Positions 34,621-43,057 of a DNA stretch of 64,000 nt are shown here, piece after piece. The translations under genes were made by a program, and so were the position numbers. Within the stretch, counting starts at the first letter, position 1, and every line of letters starts with the position of its first letter. The DNA comes from JAUVAV01 sp965371665 (GTDB lineage Bacteria > Oederibacteriota > JAAXVQ01 > JAUVAV01). The notes beneath the pieces are model-generated. The model saw only the letters and a list, made by a program, of their open reading frames with translations. It made no database searches and was not told the origin of the DNA. Where the stretch lies: positions 1 through 64,000 of the forward strand of contig CBDUZI010000002.1 in the NCBI GenBank assembly GCA_965371665.1, given 5' to 3'.

Positions 34621-37053
34621 TCAGAATCCTTCTGTTAACCGTTGTTGCGCTTTCTGAGCCTTGTCGCGAGCATCAAACCAATATTCATCGAGAAGTGGAC
34701 CAATTTCAGTTTCAACAACTTGCCTAAACCATTCCCGCGCATCACTGATAGGTATCCTGAAAGGTGGTGTCACATAGCTGTGACCAATACGAAACTGACT
34801 GCCAAGACTCGTATCTGCGGCGATCTCTTCGTTTAGCGACAGAATTCGCTTTTCAATTTCCGAAAGAATCTCCGAATCGATGCCACATTGCACATGGACC
34901 CAGTCATACCATATCTTTCCGAGTTTGGGCTCCAAGTTAACGAAAGCGAAGCGCCGCCTTAATGCCAGGTCAACAAGAGCAAGAGAACGGTCTGCGATGT
35001 TCATCGTGCCGATGACATACAAATTGTCGGGGATAAAAACCCTCTCCCCTTCTGTTTGTCGATAGCAGAGCTCCAGCGCCTCCGCAGGTGTTCTTTTGTC
35101 TGCCTCGAGCAGCGTCAACATCTCACCGAATATCTGAGCGGGATTTCCTCGGTTAATCTCCTCAATAACAATGACGTGCCTAATCGTTGGTTCTTTGGAT
35201 GCAGCCTTTACCATTTCCATAAATGAACCATCGACCAGAGATAATTTCCCGTCTCCGGAAGGCCTCCACCCGCGCACAAAATCCTCATACGACAAATTTG
35301 GGTGAAACTGCACAGCACGCACCTTGCTGTCGTTTCGCTCCCCCATCAGGGCAAAAGCTAAGCGTTTTGAAAGCCAGGTTTTACCGGTGCCCGGTGGTCC
35401 CTGGAGTATCAGGTTCTTTTTCGTCCTGAGACGTTCAAGAAGTCTTTCTAATTGTGAACGCTCTATAAAGCAGCCATCTTTCAAGATATCCTCTATTGAA
35501 TAAGGTTCGATAGGAACTGAAATAATTTCTTCTGTTTCAAGATCATCATTTAAATTCTGGTCGGAGAATTCAAATTCCAGCCACTTGTACTTTCCCCTGG
35601 CGAGAAATCCAATTTTTCCCTCGTCGCGCAGAACTTGAATCTGCTTATTAACTGAATATTCTATAGTATTGTTACTTGGGAATTCGTTTTTTAATTTCTG
35701 GAGATACTCTTCCTGAAACTCTTTTCCAGAAAATTCTGCTGACTGCTTTTTACGGCAGAGTTCGCGAATAAATGAATAAACCAGATTTCTCCAATTGCTG
35801 TTCTGTATCCTTTCTATATCCTCCGTATCTTGAAAACGCCATGCTTCCAGTGATAGCTCTGGGAAGGAATGAACCGGATAAGCCTCTTCCTGGAAACGCG
35901 CTTCTATTGTGTTAGTAACAGTGAGATAGTCATTTGCATTGCAACGGCTTTTGGGTCCATTAAGACCAATTTTAATTCCCAATTTTTTGTTGATATAGTG
36001 TTGGGACTGACCATCAAGTGTTAGGTAATTCCAAGGACGAATCCAATAGAGTCCCATCGTGAGATTCCAGCCAACCCCCCACCTTCCTGTCGCGTTGTCA
36101 TAGGCTTTTATAAATGCTGACCGGACGTTGGGATCTTCTGATTCAGCAGATTGTATCGCTTCCGCAAATATCTCCCAAAGCGCATCTATGTCGCCTGGCT
36201 GACGCTTATTCTCAAAGCCGAAAAACCAGGACCGCTGGTTGTTAAGAATAGGTATCCCTTCAAAGGACTCCGGCACCGGTTCATCTACACCCAGTAATTT
36301 CGCTAACTCTGCGGCAATTGTTTTCCGGTTGGCATCTGTAATGCCACGGGTGAAGATTCCCATTGTAGTAAATGGGCAGATGTCCTTCAATGGACCGGTT
36401 GAGCCGTCCGCAAATTGGTCCTGCAAATTCGAAAGCCCATCCACCCGTGCGGCTATGGCATGGATTCCAGCAACCAACTCGCCTCTCTTTTCACGGAAAC
36501 CAACCAGTTTATCCGCAACGGCCTCATAGAAACGTGTCCAATTGAATTGTCGCTTGTCAACTGCCCCATTACCGAATCGTCCCCTCCAATATGGCGCATT
36601 TCTAAACCGGTTCATATCCTGGGGTTTATCCTCAAAAGTAAAACTGATCAATGCGTCAGTCGTCCAATCCCCAGGCAAAACCCTCCAGATGGTACTCCTG
36701 GACGTATAGAAATACCATTCGCGTGGTGTTTCAAGTCCGGTCCAATCAACCAGTACTTTGTGGCCATCGCCAGGATTTCCGGTTACCTTTCCAATGGCCT
36801 TAAGTGCCATAACGGAAACTGTTTGCCCTCGGTTATCAAACGGCAAATCATGCTTGCGTGTATAGGAAGACTTGATTGCTATACGGTCACCTGGTTGGAT
36901 CGACCTCACAGCATCGAGATATCTGTCCTGATACCCATTTTCCCAGATTCCTTCCGCAAGAAATCTGGGCATTTGGTCATCAGTCCCACCGTAAGCGGCT
37001 CCAACAAACCAACACACTCGAGCACCAGCTCCTTCTGGTTTTGCATTCATCAT
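34621..37053 (-). CDS. mcrB: McrB-like AAA+ NTPase with N-terminal EVE/PUA-like domain
   Basis: This 810-residue AAA+ protein would translocate DNA and activate McrC. Residues about 10-150 (CWFVGAAYGGTDDQMPRF, RSIQPGDRIAIKSSYTRKH, LETPREWYFYTSRSTIWRV) look like an EVE/PUA-type module, a fold often used to read modified bases. A helical linker follows. The motor domain carries Walker A GPPGTGKTW (about 551), Walker B VIEEINRGN (about 633) and MNIADRS (about 684), equivalent to the MNTADRS GTP-specificity motif of classical McrB. GGGAGG precedes the tandem ATGs. It follows the DUF4062-ATPase gene by 34 bases. Which DNA modification it reads cannot be told from sequence. Confidence 0.88.
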   Translation of the reverse strand: MMNAKPEGAGARVCWFVGAAYGGTDDQMPRFLAEGIWENGYQDRYLDAVRSIQPGDRIAIKSSYTRKHDLPFDNRGQTVSVMALKAIGKVTGNPGDGHKVLVDWTGLETPREWYFYTSRSTIWRVLPGDWTTDALISFTFEDKPQDMNRFRNAPYWRGRFGNGAVDKRQFNWTRFYEAVADKLVGFREKRGELVAGIHAIAARVDGLSNLQDQFADGSTGPLKDICPFTTMGIFTRGITDANRKTIAAELAKLLGVDEPVPESFEGIPILNNQRSWFFGFENKRQPGDIDALWEIFAEAIQSAESEDPNVRSAFIKAYDNATGRWGVGWNLTMGLYWIRPWNYLTLDGQSQHYINKKLGIKIGLNGPKSRCNANDYLTVTNTIEARFQEEAYPVHSFPELSLEAWRFQDTEDIERIQNSNWRNLVYSFIRELCRKKQSAEFSGKEFQEEYLQKLKNEFPSNNTIEYSVNKQIQVLRDEGKIGFLARGKYKWLEFEFSDQNLNDDLETEEIISVPIEPYSIEDILKDGCFIERSQLERLLERLRTKKNLILQGPPGTGKTWLSKRLAFALMGERNDSKVRAVQFHPNLSYEDFVRGWRPSGDGKLSLVDGSFMEMVKAASKEPTIRHVIVIEEINRGNPAQIFGEMLTLLEADKRTPAEALELCYRQTEGERVFIPDNLYVIGTMNIADRSLALVDLALRRRFAFVNLEPKLGKIWYDWVHVQCGIDSEILSEIEKRILSLNEEIAADTSLGSQFRIGHSYVTPPFRIPISDAREWFRQVVETEIGPLLDEYWFDARDKAQKAQQRLTEGF

Positions 37054-37083
37054 TCATCCTCCCGGCGTTTTTTGAGACCTGAC

Positions 37084-37159
37084 CTATTCAATGCTTCTTA
37101 CTTTGCTTTTTTATGTACTCAGCGCCTTTCTTAGTAAGACGGTATTTTTGCAGACGGCT
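37084..37159. repeat. 76-base direct repeat, copy 1
   Basis: This segment, covering the 3' end of the DUF4062-ATPase gene, matches 40838-40913 at 75 of 76 positions. Both encode the same protein tail RLQKYRLTKKGAEYIKKQSK and end. Confidence 0.85.
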
Positions 37160-38620
37160 TTGTGGGCTGTCCGGGATGGTCCTTTCTATAAATCCCGCCT
37201 TTAGCGCGGGAACCAGGTACAGTTTACGGAAATTTTCTTCGCTTTTAAGACCTAGGGCATCTTGAAACTGTTTGCGTTTCATCTCTCCCTTGCATATTTT
37301 AAGGAGTCGTCCGACTTCACCTGTGACTTCACCTGTGACTTCACCTGTGACTTCGGGGGTAGCTTGGGGGGTGACTTGCGGGGCTGTTCCTCCCACAGCC
37401 TCAAAAGCGCGCCCGGATTTCCGGCGAATCGTTATCACAAATCCGTCTGTTAGCCGGAACTCCGGTTCCTTGAGTCCTGCTTCGCGGCAGCGTTCAACCA
37501 TATCGCTGATGCCGGTTCCCATGCGCTCAATATACTTTGTCAGATATAAAGGCTCGGCAATCAACGGATTGACAGGCACTGATCCATGCGGCTGGCGCAG
37601 CTTTTCCAATGTGAGCGGAGGCGGAAGAGTGCCGGGATTCCACACTTCCAGCCGGTCGGAAAAAAGCATGACCTGCACACTGCCATTGCTGGTATAGTCA
37701 CGATGCGCCACGGCATTGACAATTGCTTCGGAAATCACTTCCGGGGGAATTTCATACGCCACCGGCGCCTGCGGTCCGCGAGCGCGCGTACCCACGGCTA
37801 AATCAATTTTTGAAAGAACAAAATTAACCGACTGGTTCACCAAGTCAAATAATGTACCCTTAAAGGTTTGATAGAAAGGAATGGGTTTTGAAACGCTTAT
37901 GCCGTGAAAATGGGCGCATTTTACTTCAGACGAAATTAGAAAACGCTGCGGATTTTTCCCGAATAGAAGCATGGCCGCGTTGGTCGGGAGATCGTTTTTA
38001 AGCAAATTCAAATGCGCCAGCACATCCCGCATTTTGGTGTCGTCCGTCAAGGGTAATCCGCGCGAGTGACGGGCAAGTTGAAGAAACCAGCTAATTTTCT
38101 CTTCAGATAGGTCTTCCAGTTTCGCATCACGGCACAACGCGGCGTCAAACGGCACGTCGCGAAGCAACTCATGCGCTGCTAAATAATCCACCAGCGCCGC
38201 GTAAACTCCTGCCATGAGCTCTGAAAATGTTGAAAACCTCCGGCGGATAAGCCGTGCGCCGGCGTGTTTCACGAGTGCGCGCATTTTCGGATGACGTTGG
38301 CTGTCATCCAGACCTTTGACAAATATCAAACGATATTTTCCGCGCCTGGTTGCTTCATCAAACTCCTGATGCGTGGCCGAAAAACCATTCGCATCTTCAA
38401 GCCCGTATTGATTCCCGAAAATGCCAATATAAACCTCACATCGCCCGATTTCGTTCATGTACAATGCCACCGCTGATTGATCCGCAGCAGCTTTGTCTTC
38501 AAACACAAACGGCTCAAAAAACCTCCGCAACATTGGATCAGCGCACAGATACTCGCGCAGGGCTGCGCGCGCCGCTTTAAACTCTTTTTGAACACTGCTA
38601 ATGAATATTTTATATTTCAT
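37088..38620 (-). CDS. DUF4062 plus GHKL-ATPase (RecG-like) protein, likely defence
   Basis: This 510-residue protein begins with a DUF4062 domain (KYKIFISSVQKEFKAARAALREYL, about 1-150), a TIR-like fold. The middle carries an HATPase_c_4 (GHKL) domain (SEAIVNAVAHRDYTSNGSVQVMLFSDRLEVWNPG, NPLIAEPLYLTKYIERMGTGI, about 285-400). A repeat linker and a winged-helix tail (about 440-510) end it. DUF4062 proteins are frequent in defence islands. I prefer ATG 38620, which has GAGGG ten bases upstream; the ATG at 38629 abuts the Shine-Dalgarno. It heads an operon with mcrB and mcrC. Upstream lies the hsdM-like scar. Function is inferred from domains and context; sensing or regulating the McrBC pair is a possibility. 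Confidence 0.85.
   Translation of the reverse strand: MKYKIFISSVQKEFKAARAALREYLCADPMLRRFFEPFVFEDKAAADQSAVALYMNEIGRCEVYIGIFGNQYGLEDANGFSATHQEFDEATRRGKYRLIFVKGLDDSQRHPKMRALVKHAGARLIRRRFSTFSELMAGVYAALVDYLAAHELLRDVPFDAALCRDAKLEDLSEEKISWFLQLARHSRGLPLTDDTKMRDVLAHLNLLKNDLPTNAAMLLFGKNPQRFLISSEVKCAHFHGISVSKPIPFYQTFKGTLFDLVNQSVNFVLSKIDLAVGTRARGPQAPVAYEIPPEVISEAIVNAVAHRDYTSNGSVQVMLFSDRLEVWNPGTLPPPLTLEKLRQPHGSVPVNPLIAEPLYLTKYIERMGTGISDMVERCREAGLKEPEFRLTDGFVITIRRKSGRAFEAVGGTAPQVTPQATPEVTGEVTGEVTGEVGRLLKICKGEMKRKQFQDALGLKSEENFRKLYLVPALKAGFIERTIPDSPQSRLQKYRLTKKGAEYIKKQSKKH
37313..37354. repeat. 12-base tandem repeat in linker of DUF4062-ATPase
   Basis: GACTTCACCTGT is present three times exactly, followed by a half unit. 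On the coding strand it yields repeated TGEV residues (about 422-436). The unit length is a multiple of three, so copy-number changes would alter linker length without breaking the frame. Confidence 0.85.
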
Positions 38621-38688
38621 TCGAGTCATTCCCTCTTAAACAAAGCCTTACCGCGAAAGTCTACATATCGGGAGAGATTTCTTCTCTT

Positions 38689-38787
38689 CATACCCCCAAC
38701 TCCTCAAAATTCCTTTTAATGGTCGCTGCCAGTTGCACGGCCTCACTGACGTTTCTCGATAGCCTCAATATGCTCCAACTGCGCCAT
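38689..38787 (-). pseudogene. Scar of a deleted type I methylase-like gene (hsdM)
   Basis: ATG at 38787 opens MAQLEHIEAIEKR, which resembles the N-terminus of HsdM methylases (IEKKLWSAAD...). It stops after 14 codons (CAG TGA). A shifted frame then gives VQLAATIKRNFEELGV and a stop just before the DUF4062-ATPase, like a type I methylase C-terminal tail. So the two ends seem joined with nearly all of the gene lost. A cousin of the tail lies at 42229-42279. The match to HsdM is from memory and is moderate. Confidence 0.4.
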
Positions 38788-38819
38788 GATTATTCCTACC
38801 CTCTAATAGTATTAGGGGA

Positions 38820-39075
38820 AGATCAGACCGTCCCCTATCCCCATGGATTCAATCCATGCATAATTGTCAATGGGCGGGCACACCCTTCGGCTTCGCTCAG
38901 GACAAGGAGGCCCGCGCCCCTGCAAATTCTTTCATGCCTCCGCAGGGGCCGGCTTCTTTATCCTGCCTGTCCTGAGCATAGCGAAGGGAGCCTGCCGAAG
39001 GGCATGCCGGCCCAGGGTTTCAATTCATGCGTGATCATTAATGAGCGGGCCCCTGCCTGCTCTTCATTGTATCTT
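38820..39075. repeat. Repeat-filled gap inside the decay island
   Basis: The stretch holds fragments of widespread dispersed repeats, including CTTCGGCTTCGCTCAGGACA (38887) and TGCCTGTCCTGAGCATAGCG (38960), and CCCAGGGTTTCAATTCATGC (39011). Each has a counterpart in 42330-42500. No coding frame has family features. Confidence 0.6.
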
Positions 39076-39225
39076 GCCCGGACCGGACCGGTCAAGCTCG
39101 TCGGCCCACCACATAATTAAAGCGTCTTCCTGATTATCGTTATAGTAAGCCCGCCTGATCGCATCAGGTTAAAGCCGTGCTTCTCGTAAAGCCGGATGCA
39201 CGGCTAAATTGATAATATGCCTGAT
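39076..39225 (-). pseudogene. Duplicated rimI fragment with internal deletion
   Basis: This segment matches the 3' part of rimI (42580-42840) with many substitutions: the GTCAAGCTCGTCGGCCCA run, TAATTAAAGC, AGTAAGCCCGCC, and CCGTGCTTCTCGTAAAGCCG. After AAAGCCGGATG it jumps 119 bases ahead to CACGGCTAAATTG. In rimI the 11-mer AAAGCCGGATG occurs at both jump points, so the copy lost the intervening bases by recombination between them. It is noncoding now. Confidence 0.8.
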
Positions 39226-40102
39226 CACTCCCCCTGCTTCTTTTTCACCAGCAGATAGAGCTTACCGTTATTTTTGAGATGTCCGGCGACATATTCATTT
39301 TGTCTGCCGGATCCACAAAATAAATCTATCCGGTGCGGCCCGCGTATCGCTCCTCCCGTATCCTGGAACAATACAAAACGGCTGATTTGTTCTTCCCGGA
39401 TTTGATTTCCCTGTTCATCAAACACTGGAACATTTACTTCAATATACCCCAATCCCCCAGATTATCCACCCAGCACAGTTCCCGGCTTTTTCCGGTCAGG
39501 GTATTTCCAAAATCAATTTCCGACCGCGTATAATAAGGCACGACCTTATTTTCATCAGTCAAACGGCCCCTTATTTTATTGGGTTTTATGTCGGAATCTG
39601 TAATGACGGGGAAATCCTTCAGTCTCAAGCTTACCAGATCATCCGGTAATTTATACAGCGGATAACAATAGCGGTTGCTCCTTTCAAAGGATCCCCGCAA
39701 AGTCGGCATGCAATATGCCGTAAAAAACACTTGGGCGTCGTAGGGAATATAACTATTGAAATTTCTATGGAGATAATCGTAAAATTGGGTGTTTAGTCCG
39801 TTCTGCTGGAGCATGGCTTTGATTTCGATTAATGCGGATTTCATCTCCGGAACCGTGAAGGTGTCCTGGCCCACATGGATGAGATCTGTCTCGGCTTTAG
39901 TCGCATAATACTGCAGGCTCATGTCCAGGGCGTGATAAAGAGCTGGTAAATCGTCCGGATCGTCGATAAATTTGATATTCGTAATTGGTGTTGGTCGAAA
40001 TGCATTTTGAGGTGTCCAATCCGCAGGCTTAAACCAGGTGGCGCAGCTGTTTAGTATCAATAAAAAAAGTGGAAATAAGAGAAGTTTTGCTAAATTCTTC
40101 AT
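39225..40102 (-). pseudogene. mltA: Membrane-bound lytic transglycosylase A remnant (mltA)
   Basis: The 5' frame (39434-40102) starts with a lipoprotein signal (LLFPLFLLILNSCATW, lipobox LNSC). It continues through MltA features: FTAYCMPTLRGSFERSNRYCYPLY, VVPYYTRSEIDFGNTLTG and ELCWVDN. It then ends early. A second frame (39225-39452) resumes with YIEVNVPVFDEQGNQIREEQ and the 3D-domain FQDTGGAIRGPHRIDLFCGSG. Roughly 90-100 residues between VDN and this part are missing, together with a frameshift. MltA normally cleaves murein glycan strands at the outer membrane. The break makes this copy nonfunctional. Confidence 0.8.
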
Positions 40103-40701
40103 TCCGCCTCCATCTCAGGTCTGAACTGCTGCTTTCCGCCTATGCTGCTTTACCGGCCCTGCTCCGGCAGCTTAAAAAATCCGGGATTTTTTTTGAGCCT
40201 GAAAAGGCGCAGTTGCCTTATATTCATCTGAACACTATTTTTATCCCTGAAATGATTCCTCCCCACGAACTCCGCCGCCGCACTCAAGCCGAGATGGCGC
40301 TTAAAAATAAAACCCTTCAGAAAATTGAAGAGCTTAACCCGGAAGCAAAAATAACCGCCGCTAATATTCTTGAGCAAACCTTACAAGACCTGCGTTTAAA
40401 ACACCGGATTCAGGATGCCAAAATCAATCAAGCCCTTTTAAATCGAATTCCTTCCGGCGCTATAGTTAATCTTGTCCGCCCGAACTGGTTTCCGGAATCC
40501 CTGGGCACCCCTATCCTGGTATCGCATATGGGCTTTGCCATATGGAAAAACAACCGTCTCTATTTTCGCCATGCCACTTCATCCGGCGCTAAGTGCGTAA
40601 CTGATGTTTTGCTTACCGAATATCTTCAAAAATATTTACTAAGTCCCACCCTGAAAGGTATCAATCTCCTGAAAATCCAATCTCCGCTTGAGACTGAGTG
40701 A
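40069..40701 (+). pseudogene. DUF1460 (peptidoglycan amidase-like) C-terminal fragment
   Basis: This 210-residue frame ends with TPILVSHMGFAIWKNNRLYFRHATSSGAKCVTDVLLTEYLQKYL, resembling the C-terminal half of DUF1460, an NlpC/P60-like amidase family. The N-terminal catalytic Cys region of the family is absent, and the first codons run antisense to the mltA lipobox. I therefore take it as a 5'-truncated remnant. An intact but divergent protein is the alternative. Both it and the mltA remnant are peptidoglycan-active families brought together by the island's rearrangement. Confidence 0.45.
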
Positions 40702-40837
40702 ATGTATTAGGAAGACGGTCTTTGCCTGCCACCCATTTTTGTTTTTCCGATTAGAACCGGATAACCTCCCCCAGGATATTTATCCCACCTGCCATCCTTA
40801 TCCGATTATCTGAAGAACGTCCCCGGTTCACTCTGCT

Positions 40838-40913
40838 CTATTCAATGCTTCTTACTTTGCTTTTTTATGTACTCAGCGCCTTTCTTAGTAAGACGGTATT
40901 TTTGCAAACGGCT
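40838..40913. repeat. 76-base direct repeat, copy 2
   Basis: Partner of 37084-37159, with one mismatch. The match stops sharply upstream, which suggests recent recombination or conversion. Confidence 0.85.
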
Positions 40914-41213
40914 GTTGGGCTTATCCGCGATAGTTCGTTCAACAAGTTTTTCAGATAAAATATCCTGAACCAATCTTTTCAGAGACCCTGTAACCTGTTT
41001 TCTGCCAACTTTCACAGATTTTTCAGACATGGAAAGTGGCTTATTTGTTAATGCCATTACACTTGACTCAAACCCTGACTGGGCTCTTGACTGGACCCTG
41101 GTGGCTTGCGCAATCTCTTTTTGTGACCAGGCCGCAGCAAAAGCACCAGTTTCATCACTTGATGTTGAGGTCTCTAACTCGCTATAGAAATTCAGCAAAT
41201 CGTTATTCTTCAT
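40842..41213 (-). CDS. Chimeric winged-helix protein sharing DUF4062-ATPase tail
   Basis: This 123-residue frame begins MKNNDLLNFYSELETS and overlaps the DUF1016 stop by 11 bases. The N-terminal part is unlike anything I recognise. The end (LVERTIADKPNSRLQKYRLTKKGAEYIKKQSKKH) is nearly the same as the tail of the DUF4062-ATPase, and the DNA there is a 75/76 match (37084-37159 versus 40838-40913). It could be a winged-helix regulator for DUF1016 or a recombination product. A start at 41237 is possible but runs further into DUF1016. Confidence 0.5.
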   Translation of the reverse strand: MKNNDLLNFYSELETSTSSDETGAFAAAWSQKEIAQATRVQSRAQSGFESSVMALTNKPLSMSEKSVKVGRKQVTGSLKRLVQDILSEKLVERTIADKPNSRLQKYRLTKKGAEYIKKQSKKH

Positions 41214-42231
41214 TCTCCAGTAATTTTGCGATTTCATCCGGCGACGGCAACTGGCCTTTCAGCTCTTTGGGCAGTCGTTTGACAATGCGATAGGTTGCCA
41301 CCCCAATCGGCTTGCGCGCATCACGCAGGGCATACTCAACAACAGTACGTTTTTTCTCCTTGCACAGGATAATTCCGATGGCGGGTTTTTCACCCTTCTC
41401 ACGCACCTGTTGGTCCAACGCTGCCAGATAAAACTGCATCTTGCCAACAAATTCGGGCTTAAATTCACCGATCTTCAGTTCAATCGCAACGAGACATTTC
41501 ATACGGCGGTGGTACAACAACAAATCAATGAAATACTCCTTATCTTCCACCTCCAGCCGGAATTGGCTGCCGAGAAAGGCAAACAGACCTCCCATAGTCC
41601 GCAGAAAATCCTCGATCCGCGCAATAAGGGCGTGCTCCAGTTCCCGTTCGGAATGGTCATCGCCCAGTTCAAGAAAACCAAAGGTATATTCATCCTTCAC
41701 GGCCAATTTAGCCTGAGATCGCTGTCTTGGCGTCAATGCGCAGTCGAAATTGGTCTGACCCAACAGGGTTTTTTCATAGCTTTGGTTTTCGATCTGATGG
41801 ACAAGGACATTTTTGGACCAGCCGTATTTCTTCGCCATGCGAATATAGAACTCGCGTTCCAGAGGATCGTTGCAACGCTGTAAAACAATTATATTATGGG
41901 TCCAACCGATTTGTGCAACCAATGGTTGCACTTTCGTGATATCCCGGTAAGCATGATAGAATTCCCGCATGTAGTAAACATTCCTGCGGGAAAAGCCGCT
42001 TATGCCAGGAAATTCACGTTGTAAATCAATTGCCAATTGTTTTACGATTGCATCACCGTGCTTACTATCCACTTGCCGCTCGGTAATCAGCCTGCCGATA
42101 TCCCAATACAGGCCAATCAGTTCCTTATTTACCGCCTTAAGGGCCGTATATTGAGCGACACGAATACGCTCTTTGACCTCAAGCAGCAGGTCGATGTAAG
42201 ACCTGGATAACTTGCTTTGAACCTTACTCAT
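41203..42231 (-). CDS. DUF1016 / YhcG-type PD-(D/E)xK nuclease
   Basis: This 342-residue protein matches the DUF1016 (YhcG) family. The N-terminal helical domain includes AVNKELIGLYWDIGRLITERQ and FPGISGFSRRNVYYMREFY. The C-terminal nuclease includes EYTFGFLELG, FRLEVEDKEYFIDLLLYHRRMKCLVAIELKIG, giving the D...ExK site, and GKMQFYLAALD. Such genes often accompany type I restriction loci or act as nuclease effectors; the exact role is not settled. The 42229-42279 segment just upstream resembles the hsdM-like tail, which agrees with a lost restriction locus. Length is normal, so it looks intact. Confidence 0.9.
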   Translation of the reverse strand: MSKVQSKLSRSYIDLLLEVKERIRVAQYTALKAVNKELIGLYWDIGRLITERQVDSKHGDAIVKQLAIDLQREFPGISGFSRRNVYYMREFYHAYRDITKVQPLVAQIGWTHNIIVLQRCNDPLEREFYIRMAKKYGWSKNVLVHQIENQSYEKTLLGQTNFDCALTPRQRSQAKLAVKDEYTFGFLELGDDHSERELEHALIARIEDFLRTMGGLFAFLGSQFRLEVEDKEYFIDLLLYHRRMKCLVAIELKIGEFKPEFVGKMQFYLAALDQQVREKGEKPAIGIILCKEKKRTVVEYALRDARKPIGVATYRIVKRLPKELKGQLPSPDEIAKLLENEE

Positions 42232-42300
42232 ATCCCCAACTCCTCAAATTTCCTTTTGATGGCCGCGGCCAGTTGCACGTAAGAATAATCATCCACCTGC
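42229..42300 (-). pseudogene. Second methylase-like tail remnant upstream of DUF1016
   Basis: Read on the minus strand it encodes SYVQLAAAIKRKFEELGI and a stop that shares bases with the DUF1016 start. It matches 38689-38739 at about 46 of 51 positions. No upstream part of the gene remains. Further dispersed repeats fill 42330-42560, including CTTCGACTTCGCTCAGAACA. Confidence 0.4.
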
Positions 42301-42565
42301 TATCCTTATCCGAAGAACGTCCCCTGTCCCTGTAATCGTCAAGGGGCGGACTCGCCCTTCGACTTCGCTCAGAACAAGGAGGCCCACCCCTACAAATTCT
42401 TTCATGCAGCCCAGGGTTTCAATTCATGCGTATTCGTCAACGGTCAGGCCCACTTGTCCTGCCTGTCCTGAGCATAGCCGAAGGGAGCATGTCGAAGGGC
42501 GTGCCCGCCCAGGAATTTCGCAGCCCACTGATGGGCAACCACTGGGGGTTGCCCCTACAAATTCT

Positions 42566-43057
42566 TTACGGCGTCATGCCCGGACCGAACTGGTCAAGCT
42601 CGTCGGCCCACATAATTAAAGCATCTTCCTTATTGTCGTTGTAGTAAGCCCGCCGGATCGCGATCAGCTTGAAACCGTGCTTCTCGTAAAGCCGGATGGC
42701 CGGCCGGTTGCTGGCCCGCACTTCCAAAGTGGCCCGCCGTGCGCCCAGTCGCATGGCCCATTTCATGGTGGCCAGCAATAGCCGTTCAGCTATTTGCCGC
42801 CGCCGGAAAGCCGGATGCACGGCTAAATTGGTAATATGGGCCTCATCCTGTACCAGCCAAAAACCCATGTATCCGATTACATGATTTTGCTGCCGCGCTA
42901 TCAGGTAATGGCAGAGTTCCTGGTTTTTAACCTCTTCTTCGAACATGGCACGCGTCCAGGGCGAAGAGAAAGAGCTTTCCTCCACCCAGAGAATCTCATC
43001 CACATCTTCGGGACGGACGGGCGTGATTTCAATGCCCGGCTCTTGCAATCTGGTCAT
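42566..43057 (-). CDS. rimI: RimI-type N-acetyltransferase
   Basis: This 163-residue GNAT enzyme acetylates the N-terminus of ribosomal protein S18 or related substrates. The acetyl-CoA-binding segment AVHPAFRRRQIAERLLLATMKWA and the C-terminal RLYEKHGFKLIAIRRAYYNDNKEDALIMW are hallmark. The first residues MTRLQEPGIEITPVRPEDVDEILWVEESSFSSPWT fit the family. Its ATG overlaps the tsaB stop. The last codons (GPGMTP) lie at the border of the dispersed-repeat stretch. Confidence 0.93.
   Translation of the reverse strand: MTRLQEPGIEITPVRPEDVDEILWVEESSFSSPWTRAMFEEEVKNQELCHYLIARQQNHVIGYMGFWLVQDEAHITNLAVHPAFRRRQIAERLLLATMKWAMRLGARRATLEVRASNRPAIRLYEKHGFKLIAIRRAYYNDNKEDALIMWADELDQFGPGMTP

Noticed and set aside
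33422..37053. Dnd or BREX type system
   Set aside because: No DndB-E or Pgl/Brx proteins; the motifs match McrB and McrC.
37313..37354. CRISPR-like array
   Set aside because: The 12-base units are contiguous without spacers and lie in a coding frame.
42404..42644. Two overlapping plus-strand ORFs in the repeat gap before rimI
   Set aside because: They consist of dispersed repeats and antisense rimI sequence.
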